From Bacteroidetes bacterium UBA1941 (GTDB taxonomy: Bacteria > Bacteroidota > Bacteroidia > Chitinophagales > LD1): DNA of 64,000 nucleotides. Below, piece after piece: positions 57,808 to 64,000 of the stretch; the first letter of the stretch is position 1, and every line of letters begins with the position of its first letter. The stretch spans positions 507,594 to 571,593 of the forward strand of contig DDEZ01000012.1 in NCBI GenBank assembly GCA_002336805.1, written 5' to 3'. The notes beneath the pieces are model-generated. The model was not told the DNA's origin and searched no databases. It saw only the letters and a program-made list of their open reading frames with translations. A program made the translations under genes and the position numbers.

Positions 57808-60753
57808 ATGAGACAAATCTACAACACCCCTCACCTATGGAGTGAAAAACGACTCAAACTCTTTGTGGCATGTGTAGCCTTTATGCTACTAAGCGCGCCG
57901 GCCTGGGCTCAGATGAAGCTGGGAGACAATCCCAATACGATCAACGCTTCAGCTATCCTGGAAATGGAGAGCACCAATAAAGTCCTCCTGCTACCGCGTA
58001 TGAGCCATACGCAGCTGCTCTCTATCTCTACGCCTGTAGCGGGTATGGCAGTGTATGTCACAGACTCTGCGTGCATATACCTGTATACCACCGGCAGCTG
58101 GCAAAATCTGTGTGCAGCATCAGGCCTGACACAGGCCGATGTGATACGCATCATAGCAGAAAACGCACACAATCAACCACTCATAGACAGTATCTACCAC
58201 GCAGTGCTGCTGCGCTCAGGAAACCTGACCTCTCCATCAGGCGCTATCACCATAGGCAGTGGTGCGCTGGCCACTCTCCACAATACTACTATAGATGTCA
58301 ACCCTGACAGTATAGTGAGTATAGTGACACATAGTGGCAGGGACATCACAGCGCGCAGCCCCCTATCTGTATCAGGTGGCAGTCATGCTGCCCTCAGCGC
58401 TGTAGATATCACTATAGATAGCAACCGGCTGGTACCCATTGGTGGTACACCCGGACAGATTTTGATAAAGGATTCATCTGGCTCCTCAGTATGGGGTGTC
58501 ACCGCTGGTGACAACTGGGGAAGCCAGGTGATTTTTCACGATGCTACGCTGGCGGGTAATGGCACTGCCACCTCGCCGCTCACTATAGATTCATTTGGGC
58601 TGGCAGTAGAGATACACACGCAGCCAGCCAGAGACACTGTACTCAGCATCGTGCATGGCGATGCTCACGACCTCACAGCCGGCAGTACACTGGTGACTGT
58701 GACCGGAGGCACAGGGGCTACCCTGACCAATGCAACTGTAGATGTAAATAAAGACACACTCGTATCTACTGTGGTCAATAGCCCTGTACTGCACGACAGC
58801 ATCATCAAGATAGTAGCTGATAATAGCAACCATTCACCACTGCGCGACAGCATATTCAGCACGGTAGTGGCACAGGGACGCAATATCACTGCCTCCTCTC
58901 CTATCACCGTGACAGGCGGCACCGGTGCGAGCCTGCAAAATGTCAATATCAATATAGACAGCAACAGGCTGGTACCTACCGGTGGCACGCCTGACCAGGT
59001 ACTGATACGTGATTCATTTGGAGGTACTACTTTCACTGATATCACAAATCTGGTCAGCGGAGACAACTGGGGTAGCCAGACAGTGGCACATGACGCTACG
59101 CTGGCAGGCAATGGTACTACCACCTCGCCGCTCACTATAGATTCATTTGGCCTGGCAGTAGAGATACATACACAGCCTGCGCGCGATACAGTACTCAGTA
59201 TCGTGCATGGCAATGCCAGCAATATCACAGCCACCTCTCCTCTCACTGTGACTGGCGGCACCGGTGCGAGCCTGCAGAATGTTAATATAGATATAGATAG
59301 CAACCGGCTGGTACCTACCGGAGGTACCCCCGGACAGATTTTGATAAAGGATTCATCTGGCTCCTCAGTATGGGGTGTCACCGCTGGTGACAACTGGGGA
59401 AGCCAGGTGATTTTTCACGACGCTACGCTGGCGGGCAATGGTACTACCACCTCGCCGCTCACTATAGATTCATTTGGGCTGGCAGTAGAGATACACACAC
59501 AGCCAGCACGAGACACTGTACTCAGTATCGTGCATGGCGATGCGCATGACCTCACAGCCGGCAGTACACTGGTGACGGTGACCGGTGGCACAGGAGCTAC
59601 CCTGACCAATGCAACTGTAGATGTAAATAAAGACACACTCGTATCTACTGTAGTCAGTAGCCCTGTACTGCACGACAGCATCATCAAGATAGTAGCTGAT
59701 AATAGCAACCACTCACCTCTGCGCGACAGTATATTCAGCACGGTAGTGGCGCAAGGGCGCAATATCACTGCCTCCTCTCCTATCACCGTGACAGGCGGCA
59801 CCGGTGCGAGCCTGCAGAATGTCAATATCAATATAGACAGCAACAGACTGGTACCTACCGGTGGCACGCCTGATCAGGTACTGATACGTGATTCATTTGG
59901 AGGTACTACTTTCACTGATATTACAAATCTGGTCAGCGGAGACAACTGGGGTAGCCAGGTGGTGGTACACAATAGTACGCTCACCGGCAATGGTACAGCC
60001 CCTGCCCCACTGAGTATCGACACCATAGGACTAGCTAAACTGCTGCCGGTGTCTCCGGTCAGCGATACGATAGTGAGTATAGTAGGCAGCCACGCCCGAA
60101 ACCTCACCAGCACATCGCCGGCACTGGTGGTGACCAATGGTATAGGCACCACACTGAAAAATACCAGCGTGACCATAGACAGCCTCCGCCTCATACGCAC
60201 ACTGATCAACTCGGGCCTGGTAGATTCGCTTTTCAAAGGATTTAATGTAGCAGGCACTACTACGAGCAATTCGTTTCTAAGCCTGTCACTGCTGCTGGGC
60301 AGCTCTCCGGATGTGCCCGCAGCCTACGAAGCGCAGACACTCAGCACGACTAGTACATTCCCACAGTTCAATGACTTTGGGGTGATCACCAATCCGAGCA
60401 ATACATACTTTACTGCACCGGTCACGGGATACTATAACCTGACATACAGCGTGAGCCTGGTGATCAATCCATCCCTGGCCAGCGTGGGCGGCACCTTCTC
60501 ATGGGGTGTAGCCATCATCAAGGATGGCAGCACACCTGTGGTGCTCCAGTCTACCCGCAATACGCAAACGCTCTCGGCCAGTGTACTGGGACTCGGACCA
60601 GGTACCGTGGGTACCAATACGGTAAACACACTGGTCAAACTCAACGCAGGAGAAAGAGTATATGTGGGCCTAGGCGCTACAAATGCGATCTCTGTGGGTC
60701 TTGTGTCTTCATTGTCCACCATACAGCATTTCTCAGGATACTGGGTGAAATAA
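57808..60753 (+). CDS. Repeat fibre protein with a C1q-like C-terminal domain
   Basis: This 981-residue protein has a signal peptide (LFVACVAFMLLSAPAWAQ) and an N-terminal domain (MKLGDNPNTINASAILEMES, then VLLLPRMSHTQLLS and GMAVYVTDSACIYLYTTGSW) common in Bacteroidota fibre proteins. Residues about 130-800 are beta-repeats built from VTGGTGASLQNVNI, SGDNWGSQ and DSFGLAVEIHTQP blocks, arranged in two long copies of 293 residues. The last ~150 residues (FTAPVTGYYNLTYSVSLVIN, then WGVAIIKDGSTP, VKLNAGERVYVGLGAT and HFSGYWVK) fit the C1q/TNF-like jelly roll. No T9SS sorting domain is seen. It probably forms a trimeric surface fibre with a globular head; ligand unknown. Confidence 0.85.
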   Translation: MRQIYNTPHLWSEKRLKLFVACVAFMLLSAPAWAQMKLGDNPNTINASAILEMESTNKVLLLPRMSHTQLLSISTPVAGMAVYVTDSACIYLYTTGSWQNLCAASGLTQADVIRIIAENAHNQPLIDSIYHAVLLRSGNLTSPSGAITIGSGALATLHNTTIDVNPDSIVSIVTHSGRDITARSPLSVSGGSHAALSAVDITIDSNRLVPIGGTPGQILIKDSSGSSVWGVTAGDNWGSQVIFHDATLAGNGTATSPLTIDSFGLAVEIHTQPARDTVLSIVHGDAHDLTAGSTLVTVTGGTGATLTNATVDVNKDTLVSTVVNSPVLHDSIIKIVADNSNHSPLRDSIFSTVVAQGRNITASSPITVTGGTGASLQNVNINIDSNRLVPTGGTPDQVLIRDSFGGTTFTDITNLVSGDNWGSQTVAHDATLAGNGTTTSPLTIDSFGLAVEIHTQPARDTVLSIVHGNASNITATSPLTVTGGTGASLQNVNIDIDSNRLVPTGGTPGQILIKDSSGSSVWGVTAGDNWGSQVIFHDATLAGNGTTTSPLTIDSFGLAVEIHTQPARDTVLSIVHGDAHDLTAGSTLVTVTGGTGATLTNATVDVNKDTLVSTVVSSPVLHDSIIKIVADNSNHSPLRDSIFSTVVAQGRNITASSPITVTGGTGASLQNVNINIDSNRLVPTGGTPDQVLIRDSFGGTTFTDITNLVSGDNWGSQVVVHNSTLTGNGTAPAPLSIDTIGLAKLLPVSPVSDTIVSIVGSHARNLTSTSPALVVTNGIGTTLKNTSVTIDSLRLIRTLINSGLVDSLFKGFNVAGTTTSNSFLSLSLLLGSSPDVPAAYEAQTLSTTSTFPQFNDFGVITNPSNTYFTAPVTGYYNLTYSVSLVINPSLASVGGTFSWGVAIIKDGSTPVVLQSTRNTQTLSASVLGLGPGTVGTNTVNTLVKLNAGERVYVGLGATNAISVGLVSSLSTIQHFSGYWVK
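58440..60000 (+). repeat. Two-copy 879 bp direct repeat within the C1q-like fibre gene
   Basis: TTTGATAAAGGATTCATCTG occurs at 58461 and again at 59340, exactly 879 bp (293 codons) apart, and AAATCTGGTCAGCGGAGACA recurs at the same spacing. Most of each copy is nearly identical at the DNA level. The second copy ends near 59960. Confidence 0.85.
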
Positions 60754-60790
60754 CACCTCCTAAACCTGACAGTAATGCTTAACAAAAAGT

Positions 60791-62509
60791 ATGGCAATGA
60801 AAAAGCTAATACCATATATCACTAGCCTCCTGCTGGTCATCCTGCCGGGCATCACTGGGCACGGAGCTACTGCGTACACAGAGGTCACCGGTGCGGTCAC
60901 GATCTTTGCCGGAGGCGCTACTACCATGAGTCGCCAGCTCTATATAGGCCCCGCCGCACGTATCAATGTGATAGGTGAGTGGCGTATAGCCAGCGAGCAG
61001 GTATACATATCTCCTACTGCCACCATCACAGGTCCCGGCACCATCATATTTGATGACCCTGCCATCTATACAGTAGGTACTACGCCACTGGCATGGGGAG
61101 GGCAGTCACTGGATGGGGGTGCAGCTACTATCGGCTGCCATGTGCTGCTACGCAATCCACAGGGTGCGGCCCTCATCAATATCCCTCCGGCAGCGATACT
61201 CGGCTATGCTGCTGATACCGTGGCAGACATGATCTTTGACGGGCGGCTCACCTTTGACAGCAGTACCGCTGGCAATAACCTGACCCTGCATCAATACCAT
61301 GCCCGCTTCACTGCCAATGGTACAGTGATGGGCTATACACCAGCCCACTTTGTAGTGACGGACAGCACAGGCACGATGAGTAAAGATGCGCTCAGTTCCG
61401 CAGGCTTCATCTATCCGGTAGGTATAGCTCCACGGGACTATACACCTGCCCGCGTACTCAATGATGGCACCCCTGATCGCTATAGCGTCAGGGCCCTGGC
61501 AGGCATAGACCCGCCTAATGCAGAGGTAGCAGGTATGTACCGCACCTGGGATATCAGCGAGGCTACAGCCGGCGGATCTAACGTGACCCTGACCCTGCAG
61601 CACAATCAGGTGGCCGGCCCAGGTGGCCCGGTAGCCAATGACCCACGCTACGATGACACGCAGGCCTATATAGCCCGCTCAGATGCAGCTACATCTATCT
61701 GGGATAGCTATGCTCCCTCTGCCGGTGCCATGCCCGGCCTGCTCACCAGCAGCACACCCGTGAGTAACGGCTCCATGCTGACACGCATGGGGCTCACCGA
61801 CTTTACCACCACTACACGCTATAGCAAGTTTTCATCTGTCGTGCTACTCGGCGTCCGGTTTGTGAAGACAGCACATCCTGACAGTGTATACCTGGGAGAT
61901 GAGTTCACCTATCATATCCGCCTGACCAATACAGGCTGGCAAACGCTACAGCCGCCCCTGACCATCGTGGATACACTGCCGGCAGGAGCCCTGTACCTCT
62001 CGGCTACCTCGCCGGATATGCAGGTGACCTATGCCGGAGGTATCGTGACTGGGGTGTACAATGACAGCCTGCCACACATGGACAGTGTGACCGTAGACAT
62101 CAATGTGAGGGCTATCTCAGACACGGTAGACAACCTGGCCTTCCTGTCAGGTGTAGGTGCCGTACCTATACCTACTGCAAACTGTGACACCTGTCCTGCC
62201 GGTACTCCTACTGCACCTGTGGTACTATACCGCCTGATCATCATACCAAACTCCTTTACCCCTAATGGCGATGGAGTAAACGATAATTTTGTAATACCTA
62301 ACCTGCTGCACTGGTACCCTAATGCCACTCTCAGTGTCTATAACCGAAACGGCGACGAAGTATGGTATAGCAACGGGCCGTACCACGATGACTTTGCGGG
62401 AAGGAACTACAGTGGCGCAGTATTGCCTGATGGCACTTATTACTATGTACTTTATTACAACGATGGCAGCGGCCGCAAGTCGGCGAGTTTCATAGACCTG
62501 AGTCGATAA
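60791..62509 (+). CDS. T9SS type B (gliding-motility-type) surface protein
   Basis: This 572-residue protein starts MAMKKLIPYITSLLLVILPG, a signal peptide. Residues about 20-350 are a beta-rich domain with ITIFAGGATTMSRQLYIGP-like segments. At about 350-440 there is a DUF11-like domain (FVKTAHPDSVYLGDEFTYHI, then PLTIVDTLPAGALYLSA). The C-terminus is the type B sorting domain: IIPNSFTPNGDGVNDNFVI, SVYNRNGDEVWYSN and LPDGTYYYVLYYNDG. It is 37 bp after the fibre gene and 8 bp before the PorP/SprF gene, an arrangement in which the type B cargo and its PorP/SprF partner are encoded side by side. Confidence 0.9.
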   Translation: MAMKKLIPYITSLLLVILPGITGHGATAYTEVTGAVTIFAGGATTMSRQLYIGPAARINVIGEWRIASEQVYISPTATITGPGTIIFDDPAIYTVGTTPLAWGGQSLDGGAATIGCHVLLRNPQGAALINIPPAAILGYAADTVADMIFDGRLTFDSSTAGNNLTLHQYHARFTANGTVMGYTPAHFVVTDSTGTMSKDALSSAGFIYPVGIAPRDYTPARVLNDGTPDRYSVRALAGIDPPNAEVAGMYRTWDISEATAGGSNVTLTLQHNQVAGPGGPVANDPRYDDTQAYIARSDAATSIWDSYAPSAGAMPGLLTSSTPVSNGSMLTRMGLTDFTTTTRYSKFSSVVLLGVRFVKTAHPDSVYLGDEFTYHIRLTNTGWQTLQPPLTIVDTLPAGALYLSATSPDMQVTYAGGIVTGVYNDSLPHMDSVTVDINVRAISDTVDNLAFLSGVGAVPIPTANCDTCPAGTPTAPVVLYRLIIIPNSFTPNGDGVNDNFVIPNLLHWYPNATLSVYNRNGDEVWYSNGPYHDDFAGRNYSGAVLPDGTYYYVLYYNDGSGRKSASFIDLSR

Positions 62510-62517
62510 CCCTCTAA

Positions 62518-63507
62518 ATGACAGCCATGAAAAAGATATTTCCTCTGATCATCATACTGCTCACGCTGCACCGGGCAGCGGCCCAGCAAGACCCGTCCTA
62601 CAACATGTATATGTTTAACGGGCTATACCTCAATCCGGCCTATGCCGGGAGTAACAATGTGCTCAGCGTGGTAGCGCTCTACAGGCACCAATGGGTAGGT
62701 GTAAATGGCGCGCCACGCACTTTTAACATCAGCGCCAATGCACCACTGAAAAGGGACCAGTATGCACTCGGATTGACTGTAGCTGATGACAATCTGGGCC
62801 TCACCAATTCCTTCTCTGTGACACCAGCCTTTGCCTACAGGCCTCTGGTCAAAAATGTGCGTATCAGTATCGGTGTGCAGGCCAGCTTCACATACTTCTC
62901 AAAGAACTCAGGCAGCGCCGTATTCAATGAACAATACCAGCAGGAGATGGTGACGGTATCGGGGCACAGCCTATTCATACCCAATATCGGCGCAGGCATC
63001 TATGTATCTGACAAAAACAGCAAGCGCTTTTTCGCGGGCTTCTCAGTACCGCACCTGTTGCCCTATTCGCTCAAGAAAAGCGGCATAGAAAATCCGGGCA
63101 ACAGCAATGTCTCGCGTCTCTATAACTACTACCTCCTCACGGGCGGGTATGTATTTGGCAGGCAGGCAGGCATCGTAAAATTTATGCCGTCCATACTCAT
63201 GATGTACCAGCGCGGCCTGCCCAAAAATATACCTGATATGGATATCAATGCCATGTTCTTTTTCATAGACCGTATCAAAGTAGGAGCATCGTACCGCACC
63301 GGAGGTGACAGGCGTATCTATGGCGAGTCTGTAGTAGGCATGATAGAGGCTATGATCACCAGCCAGCTGCGTATAGGCTATGCCTATGAGGCCAGTGTAT
63401 CTAAATTCAGCTCCGTGAATAACGGCAGCCATGAGATCATGCTTGGCTACGATTTCTGGTATGACAAAAAGCGCTTTGTGACCCCACGCTATGGTCGCTA
63501 TTTCTAG
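62518..63507 (+). CDS. PorP/SprF family type IX secretion system membrane protein
   Basis: This 329-residue outer-membrane protein has a signal peptide (MKKIFPLIIILLTLHRAAA; the first Met at 62518 or the second at 62527 may start it) followed by QQDPSYNMYMFNGLYLNPAY and VVALYRHQWVGVNGAPRTF, the signature of the PorP/SprF family. The rest is a beta-barrel with alternating strands. SprF is needed for the export or surface attachment of type B cargo such as SprB. Its place directly after a type B protein makes it the probable partner. It is 42 bp before the next gene. Confidence 0.95.
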   Translation: MTAMKKIFPLIIILLTLHRAAAQQDPSYNMYMFNGLYLNPAYAGSNNVLSVVALYRHQWVGVNGAPRTFNISANAPLKRDQYALGLTVADDNLGLTNSFSVTPAFAYRPLVKNVRISIGVQASFTYFSKNSGSAVFNEQYQQEMVTVSGHSLFIPNIGAGIYVSDKNSKRFFAGFSVPHLLPYSLKKSGIENPGNSNVSRLYNYYLLTGGYVFGRQAGIVKFMPSILMMYQRGLPKNIPDMDINAMFFFIDRIKVGASYRTGGDRRIYGESVVGMIEAMITSQLRIGYAYEASVSKFSSVNNGSHEIMLGYDFWYDKKRFVTPRYGRYF

Positions 63508-63549
63508 TACAGCTAAACCTATTACCACATCCTTATCAATCCCTTCATC

Positions 63550-64000
63550 ATGAGAAAATCACTCCCCTATATATTGCTGGTGCTTGTCGTACTCATGCCC
63601 GCATCTGTCATCCTCGCGCAGAGCGTGCTGGCGCGGTATGGAGACAGGCAGTTTCATCAGTTCAGATTCAAAGACGCACTGGAGACCTACCAGCTGGCGC
63701 TGAAAAAAGACAAGGAGAATATCTACCTACAGACCAGAATAGCCGACTGCTATCGCCTGCTGGGAGATCACCTCAACGCGGAGAAAGCCTATGCACCGCT
63801 GGCTACTAATAATGCGGTAGACCCCATCAATAAATTTTACTACGCCCAGCAGCTGAGGTACAATAAAAAGTATGAACTGGCCGGCGGAGCTTTTGAGTCA
63901 TACCTGACCTACACGGGTAAACCCAACGTATCTGTACAGCAGTGCATCATAGGTACTAAAGAGCTGGCAAAACTGCAGTATGACAACCGACGGTATGCTG
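63550..64000 (+). CDS. TPR protein, possibly PorE/OmpA-type, cut by the right edge
   Basis: Only the first 150 codons are in the window. The N-terminus (MRKSLPYILLVLVVLMPASV) is a signal peptide, and the mature part contains TPR-like helices: QFHQFRFKDALETYQLALKK, YLQTRIADCYRLLGDHLNAE and FYYAQQLRYNKKYELAGGAF. In Bacteroidota, genes after PorP/SprF commonly encode TPR-PD40-OmpA proteins (PorE-like) that anchor the secretion machinery or its cargo to peptidoglycan, and this start is consistent with one. The remaining domains are out of view. It is the last gene of the surface-fibre run. Confidence 0.8.
   Translation, partial: MRKSLPYILLVLVVLMPASVILAQSVLARYGDRQFHQFRFKDALETYQLALKKDKENIYLQTRIADCYRLLGDHLNAEKAYAPLATNNAVDPINKFYYAQQLRYNKKYELAGGAFESYLTYTGKPNVSVQQCIIGTKELAKLQYDNRRYA

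Noticed and set aside
1..64000. tRNA or rRNA genes
   Set aside because: I saw no convincing tRNA cloverleaf or rRNA sequence by eye; a tRNAscan run would be decisive.

Overview
The window is chromosomal DNA of a Bacteroidota bacterium, most like Chitinophagaceae. The evidence is a short RpoD-type sigma factor without region 1.1, a PorP/SprF-type protein, several proteins with type IX secretion (T9SS) C-terminal sorting domains, an outer-membrane beta-barrel of the SusC/TonB-receptor superfamily, little sign of Shine-Dalgarno sequences, and many short palindromic intergenic repeats. I see no rRNA, tRNA, CRISPR array or insertion-sequence transposase. Base counts and similarity searches were not run; family calls rest on motifs read by eye.

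Layout. 1-4152: a minus-strand tetR-tolC-MFP-RND efflux operon (the RND gene runs off the left edge) with two near-identical palindromic operators. 4307-6479: an AT-richer unit with one OLD/TOPRIM-like AAA ATPase gene bracketed by inverted copies of a ~60 bp repeat; a candidate acquired defence gene. 6578-15350: mostly housekeeping genes (hotdog thioesterase, RpoD-like sigma factor, TsaE, alanine dehydrogenase, a divergent ureohydrolase-like protein, a broken DinB gene, a long-chain acyl-CoA synthetase), then a solitary protein resembling a phage small terminase. 15673-25347: a retinol-saturase-like oxidoreductase, a T9SS-secreted PKD/Kazal-like protein, a thioredoxin-like protein, a histidine kinase with an Rcp1-like regulator, AsnRS and a helical-repeat protein. 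25515-40963: a GNAT-like protein, an outer-membrane protein, an enoyl-CoA hydratase/isomerase, a membrane protein, a large TonB-receptor-like barrel, sigma-54, a GT39-like membrane protein, a 2OG-Fe(II) oxygenase coupled to a GNAT, a frameshifted hydrolase, and a DevABC-like ABC exporter.

41025-64000 is devoted to the cell surface. It holds a 1374-residue type B T9SS adhesin with nine Cys-paired modules, a 2250-residue collagen-like fibre with an S74-type C-terminal chaperone, a membrane histidine kinase, two NarL-type response regulators, and then a plus-strand run: a 981-residue repeat fibre ending in a C1q-like jelly roll, a type B T9SS protein, a PorP/SprF protein and a TPR lipoprotein-like or PorE-like protein cut by the right edge. 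A perfect CRP-type palindrome lies between the regulators and the fibre operon. This is the best candidate for a new system: a regulated surface-fibre locus in which a collagen-like stalk and a C1q-like head are on separate neighbouring genes.

The gaps between genes carry at least six families of short palindromic or direct repeats. One two-hairpin element of about 48 bp occurs five times, once inside the efflux operon and once abutting the tsaE start codon.
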